Origin: Litsea cubeba
Taxonomy: Eukaryota > Streptophyta > Magnoliopsida > Laurales > Lauraceae
Direction: 5' to 3'
Assembly (NCBI GenBank): GCA_012931725.1
Contig: CM022949.1
Coordinates: forward strand, 24,152,806 to 24,216,805
DNA length: 64,000 bases
Numbering within the stretch: the first letter of the stretch is position 1; each line of letters starts with the position of its first letter. A model generated the notes under the pieces. It did no database searches and was not told the origin of the DNA. It was given only the letters and a program-made list of their open reading frames with translations. Shown one piece after another: positions 1 to 14,800 of the stretch. The translations under genes were made by a program, and so were the position numbers.

Positions 1-373
1 AAATGGCCTTTGTCCTTGTATTAGAAGGAAAGGGGAAAGCCAGGGGAAATGTAGATCAGACAATCACCCCCATAGGATTTTAATTTGCTGGGATGGGTGG
101 GCATTCATTCCCCATCAAAGGAGAGATTGTTTGATGACCCCTTGCATATTTACCTTCAATTCTTCGGTTTTCGCCTCTCTCAAAGAAAAACATTGATTAG
201 AAGTCCTAGGAATTCAATATACTAACTAAACAAAGGGACCCTTACGCAAAACCTGAAGCAGTTTGGACATTGATTTGATTTTAACTAGAAAAGGCTACCA
301 CAAATATATGAAATAAGGATTTGATGCTAAAGATGATAGGAATAGTAAAAGGGCATAGAAAAAATATTCCTAC

Positions 374-519
374 CTTAACATAGCTTCCTTTCTGTGATGC
401 CCCAACCAGAGGCAGAACAAATATCTGTTCGGTCAAAATAACCATCCTGCTTGCAAACTTGAAGGTCATCAATAAGACCACATTTGGTGTGAAGGTTATA
501 TCAAACATAGTAGCCACAA
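374..519 (-). CDS. Possible internal exon of an unidentified gene
   Basis: An open block on the minus strand is bounded by an AG acceptor after GATGCAG and a good donor (AAG/GTAGGA). It is 146 nt: two bases completing a codon plus 48 codons. The residues are mostly hydrophobic or amphipathic, with no low complexity; the motifs VVATMFDITFTPNVV and SQKGSYVK look protein-like. It lies 3' of the DUF707 stop on the same strand, so it would belong to a separate gene continuing to the left of the window. I do not recognise the family, and no second exon could be chained with confidence. It could equally be a chance open stretch. Confidence 0.35.
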
Positions 520-1186
520 CTGCATCAGAATTAAGCAAAAACGTACATAAATAAATTAATAATATAGAAACTGACCATTGGACATACATCTAATCTAGTT
601 TTGTCAGAGAAAGAACAATGTCAATTTAGGCAAACTAGCAAATGCATCAACACGATCTTATATTTCCCTTGTATAAAATCTTCTTATTTGGAAGAACTGA
701 AAATATCTCCTGGAATTTGAGCCAAGATTTCATCAATTTGATCAAGAGTGCCTAATCAGATAAGCATCAAGATTACAAATCAGTGGGAGAAATTAGAAAA
801 AAAAGAAAAATCTTTCACAAGCTGACCAAAACTTCAGCAACCAGACAAACTTTACAGTCAGGTATCCAGTAAGACTGAGATAATCGCGTCATCAAGGCTA
901 CAAAATGGTGCAAAAGGAATTGCAGTGTTTGAACTTGTCCCTTTCAGAATTTCTCTCGTATCTATTTTGAATCTCACAATGGCAAAACAAGTGTGCACGC
1001 ATCCTGCTCTAGTCGAATCTCTAAGGCCTGTAAAATTATTGTGAAGAAATCAGCTGCAAAAAATTTGAGATATAAATACAATATTAATGCAGAAAACTTG
1101 CTACCAATCCATACCTAGGTATGGTGCCACTAATAGAATGATGGAAGTGCTTCCCACAAAACTTTACTTATTTACAGCAGCAATAA

Positions 1187-4100
1187 TCAATCAACAGCAT
1201 ACTGCCTTGCCCTTTTAGAGTGCTCAAAAGGATCGATCCAGTTTTTATCCTCTCTCACAGCTCGATCCCACCGCTTTCGGAATATTGCAAGCTCAGCTGT
1301 TGACTGCCTTCGGATCTGTAATGTGGTATAACAGAAAAAGAATGAAAAATCAAGTCTTTGGATCTATAACAATGTGCAACAAATAAGAAAAAAAAAACCG
1401 TAAGTATATGCTAGTCACTTGAAAATGGAGATTCAAATGGTGAAACACATTGACAGTCCATAGTTTCAAGATATTCAAGCAAATAACATTGTACAAATTC
1501 ACAAATTGCCTATGATCAAACTACCAAATCCTTACCTGTCGCGAAACAGGACAAATAATATTTGACTCGCTACTATGACTTTATGCATCTCTGTTCATCA
1601 ATAGAGTATAGATGTAGATTTCCATATAGCAGATAATTATGAGGATGCTACCAGCGGCCAGAAATTGATTTGAGTTCATCACACTAAAGGGGAGCAATGG
1701 AAATGCAACAACGAAAAAACTAATGACCCCATCGCTACAAGGGAAGCATAATCCACCGCTTATTTTTGAAAGATGACATCATAATATGTTTGTCTTCTTG
1801 TTTCATAAAATGTGGTTTGGTTAGAAAATCATGCCATGAGATCTTTCGAATGGCCCACATGGTTGGTGCAGTGACTCAGTAATAAGTTCAAATATTGAGA
1901 GGATGGTTAAAAAAAGTAGTTAAAGATTCCTAGAAAAGAACTCCTCATTAATTCTTAAAAGATTAAGGGTATTTTGGGTTTCAAGGTGGTAATTCACACT
2001 ATCCACCTCAACTCAGGGCATTAGCTATGGCAACAAAGGGTATCATTCAAAGGATGTTTACTAAGACCATTACAATGAACCCACTGTTTCATAGGTTAAC
2101 CATCCCCATGGAGGCAGCATTTTCTTCCCCTTGCATGTTCATTTTGTTTGAAAAGGAGTGGAGTACCTTAACTTATTATTGTGAATAAGGAATAAGGAAT
2201 AAGGATTTGGACTGATGTTCTGGATCAAAATGAAATAAAATTTTTGAATTTCCATTACACTCGCAAATTTTCTGATGCAATCCTGAACGCTGGGGCGCAA
2301 CACCAAAGAACTGGACTGTTCGCCGTATAGGCAGAAAATCAGCTGGACCTGTTGCCTACGTACCTTCTCTTACAGAAACTCAGCAACCTGACCTTTTGCA
2401 GAAAAGGACTACAAATCAATGTCCTTTTTTTCTTTTTTTTTAAATAACAAATCAATGTCCTTCACTGGATCTAAAAGGTACGTAGGGCTTGGAAAACACT
2501 TAAGGAAGAAGAGAGCCAACAAAAGACCAGAAATTATATACTCAAAGAACTCTCTCAAGAAAATATCAATCTTAAAATCTCATCAAAGGAATTTCTCTTG
2601 TGAAACCTATCTTACATCCAGCTGATTTCTTCCTTTTATTAAAAAAAAAAAAAAAAAAACTACAAGAAAGTACTTTCTAAATACAACTCCTAGAAACAAT
2701 GGAAATCCTAAACATATTTGGATGTTAGGGCCCGGCTTTTTACCTTTTAAGAGAGCCCAAAAGGCCTGACTCACTTGCTGGGCCTGAAGCTTATCGGATT
2801 TGGTCCATTTTTGGTCATTTTGGGCTTATGTTTATACACCCAAATGGGTTGGATTGCATCAAGTCCTAAGATCCAGTGGCAGGGGACCTTTCAATTCTAA
2901 AGGTCAGTTCTTAGGAGAATTCTTCCTCTGCAAATATCTCCTCCCTATATATGGAGGGAAATGAATGGGTGGGTTTTTTCAACAACAAAGAAAAGACTTG
3001 CAGTCCATAATTAAGGCAACAAAGGCGAATATCACAAAGTGGGCACTTCAGAACAAAGAGAGACAAGGAATTCTGGTTATCATGAAAAGAAAAAATGATA
3101 ATTGATTATAACAGGTGACAATACAGAGCAGGATGTTTCAGATGTTTGGCCACTTCCTAAAGGCATATGGACTTTCATAAACGTGAGGTAGCTAAAGGAA
3201 TTCAGAGTCTGGCTTGGAGGAGTTTTCAGGGATGAGGTACTCTTCATCAGGATGGTGTCCAAAAAAAGAAAACTAATGAAACAGGAATCTCAGCATTACA
3301 ACAAGCATTAGGGAGTAATAAGAATTACTTCTTCAGGCCTATGATTATTACAATGAGTTCGATTAATTTGTTCGGATAGGTTTGGGTTTAAGAACAGAGG
3401 TGTGAAGCATTTTGTTTACATTCATTCAAAAGATACTTGTCATCAGGAGTGTCATACCTTCTTTTTTTTTCTCAATTTTGAAGGCAATGTAGCATTGATC
3501 ATTTAGCATTGGGAATGACGGAAGCCTGGTATAGACATTTACCATAGATCGTGGCCTTTTTCTCAATCTTGTCTTTATAGTTGTTAATCATAGGATTGTT
3601 TTGAGTTTTCAACTCCAGGAGGAAAAAGAACCTGATTACCAAAAAAGGAATGATTTCTGGATAAAGTTTGTCGTGAATCGCCAAAATGTCTATTTGTAAA
3701 ATCCAATCCAAATTGTTATGCAAATTACGATACCAGAAATGCCTTGACAATTCCACCAAAATATAGTGCATCCAAACATGCCCTTATAGACTAACATTGT
3801 TCAGACTAACATTGTTTAATATCATCAAAAGAATGCAAGTATCTTTATGTCAGATTTTGCTCCAAATTCTGAAGCCTCATGCCATGTTCCAACACACATG
3901 CCCATATCTCAAATAATATAGTGAATGGACAGCTGAAAATTTACAAATAGAAGAGTGATACATACATGGGATCTTAAATCAATGGTTCTGTCACTTGGCA
4001 CCTGTGAGAAAGATAAAAATAACCACAATGGTTTCATTTTACAGGACTTTAAAAGTATACAGAAAGACAAACTCCAAGTACAATATAATGCAAGAGTGAG

Positions 4101-5816
4101 AGTTATAAATTTTAGAGAACCACCTTTGCAGCCAAACGCTCTGGAGATCCTTGGCTGGAAAGCTACAATATTTAACAAAATAATACCATGAGATGGTGAA
4201 GAGCAGAGAGGGAATATCTCAAATTGGTGACATAAATATCCATAGAAGAGATAAGTCAGATAACAAGTGTTTAAATGCTTCGCACCAGTAAACAATATGA
4301 AAATGGATATCATAAACCATAAAGATGACATACATACAAGAAATGGAACTTCCATATTTTGACTTACACCACAATGAAAGAGAACTATGAAGCAAAAATG
4401 GGTGAGATGGAATAGAAGTGGCTGAGTATCATGGCAATGAGATATCAAGCATGTTACAGAGTGAAGCAACCTTTCAAAGGACAGAGAACTCTGCTGTTCA
4501 CTTGTGGGATTACCAGTTTTATTTCACCACCTCTTCAATGGGCTATTATCAACAAAATCACTTTTATCATGATAACTGATCTCTACTTGGAGTCAGTCCA
4601 CTGTCAGTAGTATGATGTGCCCATAAAGCGTATATAAATCTGTGAACATTCTCTAACCTACCGGTAGCTCTCCTCTCCAGAAAACATGTCAGGGAGTTTC
4701 TTTTCTTATAAAATTTTATCTTCCTCATTGTTATATCCTCTTCCACTTAGACACAACCTTTTTTAAGCCACTCACTCTGTAAATCTATCAATGAAGAAAG
4801 AAACAAGAATAGTCACATACAATTTTCACAATTGTGCCTCCTTGCAGGGGCCAATAAAACAGTGTAACCCTAGTTTGAGTTTACATATTGCATTATATTG
4901 ATCGGGGAACTATATTCGCAATTTCCCCTGGTTTAAGCAGAAACTAGAGGACCTTATCTTTTGGATAAGTTGGATGAGGCTCTTCTTTGAAATGGATAAA
5001 TCTAGTGCAAGAGCCAAAAGAACACAGAAACAGGCAACCGAAAGGGTCGAAAGGGCAAAAAAAAAAACATCAAAGATCAAATCAGGCAGCAATCAGGCTA
5101 AGGAAACTCAGGCCCAGTCCCAACCCAAACAGACCTGAACTGGACCGGTCAACTCCTGTTGGCCCAACCCAAGTCCCAAGTTGCACCTTATATCAAACTC
5201 CAAAAGTAGAATCAGGCCAAAAGTTTACTAAGATGCATAAATATCAATGTAAGACAAATGACATGAGAGAGAGATAATTTAATCACATAGCTTCCAAGGC
5301 TATTTCTACTGCTTATTTGAACCTTATTTGCGGATGCTCCTCCCAAGGATTGTATCCCCTGATGAACAATGAATTCACTATCAATCACTCCAACCTTCTT
5401 AGTTCGGTCTCCCTGAGATTCAAAGCCATATATATCAGTTATCACGTAGAAGAAAAGTTAGACTCTATGTACATGTATATACAAGATGCTCAGGTGCAGA
5501 CATCCCCTAAATGTCACAGGCCCTAGATTTTTGACACCCATCTGAATGGTACTGACCATTGGATTGAAATCATAAAAATGGATGCCTTCTAAAACTGTTA
5601 AAATTGTGGGCCATGGATCAAGGGAATAGGATGATCGAACGGACTTGAAATTTTGCACATTCATGGGTAGGTCCTACCACCTCCCCTATGAGTGTTGTGG
5701 CCCCACAGGGTAGTCCGTGCGAGACATCTGCAAAGAGATAATAAACTACAAACTTACAGTTCCTTTTTTTTTAGTGGTAAATAAATCATTAAAGATTAAA
5801 AAAAGAGGAAAAATCC

Positions 5817-5887
<71 letters not shown>

Positions 5888-8800
5888 AAATGGAAATACA
5901 GAAATAATGTTACATGCCCAATGTATCCAGTGCATAGCATAGAAAACAAGAAGGTAGAAAGAAAGCATGCAAGGAAGGATTGCATCTATTTGAGGTACTC
6001 AAAACCCTTAAACTAACTTTATGCTCACAAATATATCCATGGAATTCAGTGTTGAGGAAGTAAGCCTTCATTGTTGTAAATTGATTTTGTAAATTCATAC
6101 CCAATTAGTATATTTAAATGAGAATAACATAGTTCCTTTTTTTGTTAATACACAACTCTTTGTTATGTGCTACTTATTTCTATTTCCGGCCAATAAATAT
6201 TCCGTTTTATTTATTAATGATGTGACTGGATGTACATGGGTTTATTAACGATGACCATGGTTCGGAATGCAATTTATAATGAAATCTCACCTGAGCACAA
6301 TAGCCAAGCTTCATGTCCAAGCCCCACCCATGAATCAGATCATTCTACATCATGATAAAGAAGCACTGTATTTGTTAAAACTTCATTGCATTCTTTATGA
6401 AGTAAAAAAAAAAAAAAGCCACCTAAAACTCCTATGAAATGGATCATAATTGTTCCAGTCCCAACATAGAGAAGCATGCTCATTTCTAAATTGGAAAAAT
6501 GCACAGTAAACGTTGAAAGCCATATCAATTTAGCCTGGTTGCGTTGGTTACAATGCCGCTACACATCCAGCCAATACTCCTAAAGATAAAGATGCTTAGT
6601 AATAGAAGTTCATTTAAGCCATCTAGATTATAAAACAACGTTATCAAGTCTAAAGGGATCAAATCAGTCATAGGTGGGCCCTAGATGGAAGGTGTTCATG
6701 GTGCTTAGATTAAACAAAATAAAAATAAAATGATGCGCATTGGAAAATGAATGCATATATGTACCACAAACCATGTGCCCAAACTACAAACACTTGGCTG
6801 TTCAATGGTTGCATCTGAGTTTTCACCTATTAAATATACCTTTCAATAAAAGATTTATGGATGTGGAGCCTGCCCCTGTTTGGACATAAAAGTGAAAGCT
6901 AGCAAAAAGGAGTCTGAGAGAATTCAAACTCTCAACAAAACCGGTTATAAACATACAACAATGTAACAGTTAAGGACTTCAGTGAAGAAATGAATAAAAA
7001 TTCACACATAAAACAGTTATGAAACATGATTGGAAAAAAAAAAATTATATAAACTTTAAAAAATCAACACATCATACTGCCAAGCAAATGATAACTAGAA
7101 TTGTTACACCATAATTAACGGAAGCCATAAGTATCCAAAATAGCACCTGGATGAGATGCCACACACATCGCCAAGCAGCACGTGAAAAAACAGGTGCCAT
7201 CCCCTCCACCCATCTGTTCAAGATGTAAATTCATCAATCTTCTTCACAACCATTAATAACAACAACAACAACAAAAAAATAAATAAATAAATAATGATAA
7301 TGATGATAGTAGTAGTAGCAATAGTGATAGTAGTTCTTGTTATAATTAATGATGATTATGATGACGTCGACAACAATGATGATGCAATCATACTTGATCA
7401 GCACACTTACTTGAGTTGGTCAAATGCAATTTGGACGAACCATACTACCATACTAGTACCAGAGGCGACCAAGTTGGACACCAGCACCGGGATTTAATAT
7501 CTTGATAATAATAACAGTTTATTAACCATTAAGAGTTATCTAGACTATAACTAGATCCCAAACATATCTTCTTTTTTTTTTTTTTTTTGTTTTCTTGTTT
7601 TTTTCTTCTTTTTTTTTAATGGTAGATCCCACACATATCTTGCTAATGTAATCTAATTATTCACAGAAAATTTGAAGCATTAGGAATGATGAACATCTAT
7701 TTATATCCAAACTTCCCTCCTTTAGCATTACTTTTTTTATTTGGGTAGATTGCACTACGAATTGCATATTGTAATTGTGTTCATCATGAGGCACCAATTA
7801 CATTTCTTGTGATATCAGAAAGGGAAAAAAACACTGATTGAACATCACCCAATTCGCCTAAAATTGTACACTAAGATGAAAAATTGATACTGGCAGAACT
7901 ATACTTATGAACTTGAAAATGGTTCGATTTCCAAAGAGGAAAACATTATATCTACCAAAGAGAGCAAGGAAAAAGATAGAAGAGAACAAGAAAAGGAAAA
8001 GAAAGACATTTGAACTAGTATTATGACACTCGTTGAAAAACAATGGGTTCCTATAGCCATTCCACACCAACTGATGGATATAGTGATGGTAATGTACCCA
8101 GCTATGAGGGGCATGGTTTTGTTCATCTTCATGAAGATCAATCATCATGATAATTGGGGAGAAATTGAAGTAGCATTTGAAAAATAAAGAGTAACCAGCC
8201 TGAATTACACTGGTTTATAGAAGAAGAAAGTTGATGACTGGCTTCATTATACTCAGTATGATGGACAGTACAAACACCCAAATCCAAATGTTTATACTCA
8301 TCAGTATGGATATGGGGCTTGTGAGCAATATCATGGTGCTGGACACCACAAGGCCGATGATCATCACCAAGCAAAAGGGAGTTATCAATATGAAGATTGA
8401 ACCAAAGGAGTTGCTCGATAATTTGACAACTTGACTTATTGACTAGGTGTCCAAATTATCATATAAGGAGAGATCATGATAGTGATGTTGAAGATAGGTT
8501 TAAGGCGGCTTCAAACTCTGTGGTATTGAACCTTGGTTGCCCCGCTCCATGCCCATGGTCTTAAAAACCGGCAGAGTCAACTCAAACTTGGGGCCTATAG
8601 AGGCGAGTCACCCCACCGAGTCTCATTTTTTACTGATTTCTATAAAAGCAATAAAGCTAAACACACCATTTTCTCCCTAATTCTTATTAGAAGCTTTGGC
8701 AGGCTTTTGGGGATCTTTTATACCAATTTTTGAAGATTAAAACCACATTTTGTATACAATCTAAGCATTCAAAGGTCAGATGCGCAGTTGTCTGATTGAA

Positions 8801-11800
8801 TGAAAAAAAAATGACAACATCTACTTTTACCTAAATAAATTTATACTAACTAAAACATGATGAATTTTAAAATTCGATATTTATAGGACATTTGTTGTTC
8901 AATTTTTAGATTCTTTTATCATATTTTTTTATGGTTCTTGGGCTCTAGGGTGCAGATCAGTCTAACTCTCGGTTGTCACAAGTGACTAAGTCAAGCCGAC
9001 TCGACTCGACTCAAGCGGTTCCAAGTCGTCCCCCGTCCCATTCTTAAAATCTTGTCTAATCCTCAGCCCCTTAGGTAATATTATGGTTTCTCAACTAAAT
9101 ATTACTCCCTGGTGTTATAAATAATTATAATGTTAATGTCACTGATCAGAAAAAATTATTATTATTTACATAATGGTAATTTGGTACTGTTTATGCATTA
9201 CTTGCATGATTAGCAACATAAAAACTAAACATCTCTACAACAAATTTAGGATACAACTACATCTACACATTTTTAGTTTTCCCAATATTTATCCCTTTCT
9301 TCTCTTTTCTTTTGTCCCTTTTTTTTTTTTTTGCATTCTTTTAAAACTAGCATGACCCAACTGGTTCAACATGAATTGGCACATGCAACATGCAATGCCA
9401 ACTTGTCTCAGCCCTGACCAACACAAAACCAACATTAAATCCTTTTTTCCTTCGAGTGAGCACAGAACTCTAGGAGTCATGTTAAAATATTTAATTCAAA
9501 ATGTATAAATTAGAAACCTAAATAAATCTGACGATATATGAAACAAAACTATCAAAGCTTCAGTCATCAATCATTGGACCCAGCAAGTTATTATCCTCAA
9601 ATTGTTAGTTTAAACATTTGGACACATGCTTTATTAATGTAGAGCATGCACTGATTGGACCTATCAATAGTAAATAGTCCGAGAATTTGATAGGGGGATG
9701 GAGTTTTTTTCATGTCCAACTGATGTAAACGGACCTATCAGGATTGAAATATGGGCCATGCCAAATCAACCAACAAAAACCCCTTGATCTCAGATCTCAA
9801 CAGCGGGGCATGTCTCAACTGGGCTTAAAATGGGTACCCAGCCATACAGGAGGGGATATTTCATTTGAGAGGTGGTGGATGCACCACAAGTAGAGCAAAG
9901 GTGGCCCCGCAGAGGTAGTCCCAAAGGCAACATCACCCAGGAGATCTCTAGCAATGTTATGTCTATGGGTATGTATTTAATATTATATATGTGCAATAGT
10001 AGGTGAACAACATAGTGGCGGCGGTCCCTGTTATGAAGGTAATGTTGCAGTTGTTGGTGGTGCATGTGGGTGGGTTTAAGTGACTCAGCTGGTTATGTGA
10101 GTTTCATGATGTGTCAAACTGACACGGCAGGGGAAGAAATTTTATGAATACTGAGAAGAACAAGAATGCTTCACATTGCTTAAGGTAATGGGAAGATCAT
10201 CACTAGCACTAACTGAATGGTACTTCATTCAGTCTATGCAACACAAACTAGGAACTTACCCAGCACAAGGAGGCCCTTTGCTTTCATCTGAGCAATTCAA
10301 ACTCCCACCAATATAGACTCGCCTATCATATTGTAATGGATGAGTAACCCAACAAGGATATCCCAAATAACTCATAAAATGTAAGAAAGAGATTGCACAT
10401 CCATGATTTTACCAACCTGTGGACCTTCCTCATCCTATGGCGAATGGTGATGCGATGATGAATTTCAGATTGATCGGGATCCAACGCAGGTTGTGAGATC
10501 TCTAAGCCTTCGGATGCCATTATTTGCAAATATCTGAACATCCAAGCATTGAAAATAAATAAATAATACTGGAAGTGACTAGTATGAGGATTTTCTATGA
10601 TTAACTTCCGTGAGTTATGCAAATAACTTAGGGAGTGGAAAAAAAACAGAAAAGAAAAGTCAGCCAGTCAACATCCGGAAAAAAAATAATCTTCTTATGG
10701 AGCTTTGTTCCTTTTTCTTTTCTTTTTTCCAATCCTAGTCCATGATTAGACCTCTCCTCTCCAACCCCCACTGATTGGCATGCATCCAGATGGTCCCCAT
10801 AAGGATGTCCACAAATAACCCATAGCACACCGACCCATGGGTTAAAAACAGTGATGTAGATCTCAAGGTTAGTAAAACTCAAAAGAGAACACACAACTTA
10901 ATTCATAGGCCCCACCAGCACAAAAGCCCAAAGGGCATTATTTGATTTGCTCATGCGTAAAGTCAGTTGAATTATTTCTATTGTTGAGTATGTTCTGTTA
11001 AAAAAGTTCAAAAGCTCAAGTAGAATTAAGATACTTCCTATTTTCACATTTTATTTGAAAGCCAAGTTAGTAGTTGTTATAAGGAATGTCCTGGATGTGG
11101 AACTGCATAGCAGTTTTTGGAAAGGTGGTTAAAAAGGACTAAAATTAATATAGAACAAGTGTCACATGTCAAAGCATGCCATGCCTTCTAAGTTCTAAAT
11201 ATGTAATGAGCGGTACCTTTCGGGATAATGAGTCATGATTGTTTTCTTTGAATATTGTGCAATTTTCTCTTCGTTGGGTGCAGCAGATGCCGAGCCCCAA
11301 CAGTGAGAAATCATTTTTTTTTTTATGGCTACACTTTCATTAATGAAAAAAGCAAGCAGTACAAGAGACCTATAATGGCAAGCTCAAAACTTAAAAGGAA
11401 AACAAGAAAAGGATACAAGCATGAGCCCCCATCAGGACAAGCATTACATGGAGAATAACAAGAAACATGCCAAACACTACAACCCAACATTTAACCCGGC
11501 AACTTCTCTCCATCGGTGAAAAATCATTGGTAACCCTAGGTGACAACTCCTATGCTTACAATGGGTTGAAGACTGAGGTGATAACTCCAAGGCCACTCAT
11601 CTTATATCAATTAGCTTATACACACAAATATATGTACACATCTAAAAGCAATAGCCAATAATAATTTGTATGAAACCAATCAAAAAAATAATAATAACCA
11701 ATGTATATGCAGTAGCAGTAGAGAATTAAACATCAAGGTAATACCACGTGAAATTGGTGCACTCTTTTTATGATGATATAAAAGGTATATTACGGTTCAA

Positions 11801-14800
11801 GATTGAGATGCTTGTGTCAGCACTTTGTTTCCTGTATTTCCACTATTTATTTATGTAAGTAGAAGATATACTTTGTCTTATGTCATCATCACCACTATCT
11901 TAGTCTTATTCCGTCACTCTGAGGTTAATTACTGTGTTCTCAATCAGAAAAAGAGGGAGTTAAAAAACGAAAGAAAGAAAGAACAAGAAAAAACTAAACC
12001 AGACAATACCTACCTTCAAAAATGAAAGGATCAAAGTTATCTACGTTAAAAAATGAAAGGATCAAAAGTTACTGAGATCGACATCATCGCCATAGGCAAC
12101 TTCCATCTATTTATGAATACATGGTCTTATATCATATCTCAATTTTTTATGATATTCATGCCAGAAAGATACCATTCAAAAAAAAAAAAAGAACAAAAAA
12201 AAAAGATTCATGTTGTTTCAAAACGTGCACTTCATTTTGTATCAGAACAATATCAGAACTGTCACAAAGATAAGAAAAAGTGCCACTAATAGGACAGTTA
12301 ATGGCTAACTAAAGATTAAGAATAAACAGAAAAAAAATCCAACGAACATCATCCTGAGCTTATGAACACACGGGAAAAAAAAGAAAAGAAAACCATAGAA
12401 TTTGCAGAAAATCACAAAATAGATAAATAAACTATATAGTGGTTGGCAACTCTAAAACATTGATGCTACAAAAGTCAAGCGGTGAAACAGAAGTAATTGT
12501 TTAAGTTTCAGGATCATGGAGAACATTTTGTCAAAAAGAGCTCTAAAGTGGTATGTACAAGGGGCTTGGCAAAAAATTGATTCAGTATTGATGCAGGCTG
12601 TATATTGGCCCATTGGACCCAGCAGTCTATGCAGGAGCCCAAGCCTTATTAGTTGAGCAGCAGATCCATGGGCCCCTTGCACAACAAACCTGTTGAAGAA
12701 TAAATTTGTAGGATCTATCTTGAGTCTGTAGAGATTCACAGTCCCTTGAGTCTTTATCTTGGTAAATTTAGAATAAATCTTAGAGATTTATGATCAGTCT
12801 TGTCTTGGTAAATCAATAAATATTTACTTTCTTTAAGTTGTCCATCTTAGAATCTTATCATAGAAAGAAATCAATCAGATAGAAAGAAAACAATTCAAAA
12901 TGATTTTCTCAATCTTTGGTGACTAATATCTAGATGAAAATAAAATCAAACATGTGAAGGGATTTGCACAATTGCTGGAGGTTCACTATAAAAAGACGTA
13001 CTCTCTTTTTTCATGGCACTGAAATCTCAGCGAAGTACATTTTTTTTTCTTCCTTTGACAGGTAACTTGACTAAAAAACACAGCCTCAGGTTGCAATAGT
13101 GACTAGTGAGAACCTTCCACTATTCCACAGGTTCTTGTCCTCAATGAAGTGCAATTATTCACTCTCTATTTTGATGTTGAATCTATCTATGGTATGAGAC
13201 CTAGACACTTGGAGAGTAATCATTGGTTACCCTTCCTCTGCCTAACTGTATTGAGTTTGGCAAGAAAATGATACAAGAAGGGCGGTTTAGGATGGAATAT
13301 GGCCACCCACAAATTGGAATGGTTGAGAAGATTCTGCTGGCTCATTCAGGTATCAACCAGTTGTATGAAAGTATATAACACCACGTGCAGCTACATGGAT
13401 GGCCTGTGCAACCTCAGAAAAGTTGGGAGCGAACCAAGTACATGAAGGAATTGTACCCCAAGAAAAAAGGCATATCTTTCCAATAAGATGTACTAGGTTT
13501 CACTAGAAAGCAAACAAAGCAAAAAAGAAATTCAACCAGTTAATTTTGCATAGTTACTTCTTAACTAGAAATATGAATATGTAAGCTGTCTACATAACGG
13601 TACAAGGCTCTAAGCCTCCAGATATATTTTCCTCAAAAGACATTTCCATCATCAAACTCGCAAGGCTGATACTTTTATTCTATAAATGGTTTGTCAAACA
13701 TTACATTTCATTTCACATGAGTCTGAAACCTACTAAGATTTGAGAGAAAACATCCAAAAACAACTTTCAAATGATTGGCATGTACGAGTTACATGTAACA
13801 AATCATAATTACCTACAAGTCAGGAGGAGAAAGTGAACTGAATCCCAACATTAACTAAGCACATTGAAAGTTTGAAATACTTGGGCCGGTAGTTTGGAAC
13901 AAATCAGTATCATCATTACAGACCAAGTAAAACAAACATCGAAGGAGACGGTGTAACATAACTGTGAGTTACAAAAAGTACCTTCGAGGGTGAAAATTCT
14001 CCACTCCTAAATCTTCATCCCATAGAAAAATATAGTCATAGATGGACACAACATCTGGATGTAGAAACCGCTTTGCAAACCACCTGGATTCACCAAAGGA
14101 TGGAATCATGCAGGAAATTCTCATAGACAAACCATCATCGAGAAAACATAAATTGTTAGCTCACAAACACATGACGACCATAAAACAGGTATCCTCTCCT
14201 AGAAATGCCATAATTTTCATGAGTGAATGAAATGAAAAATGAAGAGAATATAAATATTACCATTTTGTTTGGTTTAGCGCAAGTACATGGATCGCCTTGT
14301 TACTCCATTCAAGATCATTCCAGCCATCCACGTTACCATCATAGTGAAAAAGTATGACGGAGCAATTGTCTGAGAGAAACTGAACTAAAGAAAGGTACAT
14401 TAATAATCAGTGATCCCTGAATTCCAATAACATGGGACCATTCCAAAAATATATATCATAGTATTTGGATTTGTCATGCTAAAGAACAAGGTGGTCTATG
14501 TGAATACCTTCCGAACTATAACGTCCACATTCTGTTTCTGCTTAATACCAACAGGAATTGCCAAGAGAGCAGTGTAGTTCTCACTAGTTCCCTGCAAGTC
14601 AAAAGTTTAAAAAATACCATGAGCCTACAATTACTTACAGTCACTAGTCACTGAACACCAAAGGTGATCTGCATTTAGAATAACAATAGAGCAAGCAATT
14701 CAATTGGCAACTATGACGGTTCCTTGCAAAATCTCTAATAAAGTTCCATCCAATGCTTACACTATAATGACAATCCAATGCGTTAGTATATAGTGTAATA

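Noticed and set aside
3909..4469. 186-aa minus-strand ORF
   Set aside because: Covers DUF707 exon 12 in the wrong frame; the rest has no domain and no splice partners.
5717..6016. 99-aa ORF with a long Arg-Glu run
   Set aside because: Created by the (AG)n microsatellite.
7294..7497. 67-aa Val/Ile/Asp-rich ORF
   Set aside because: Created by the compound microsatellite in intron 8.
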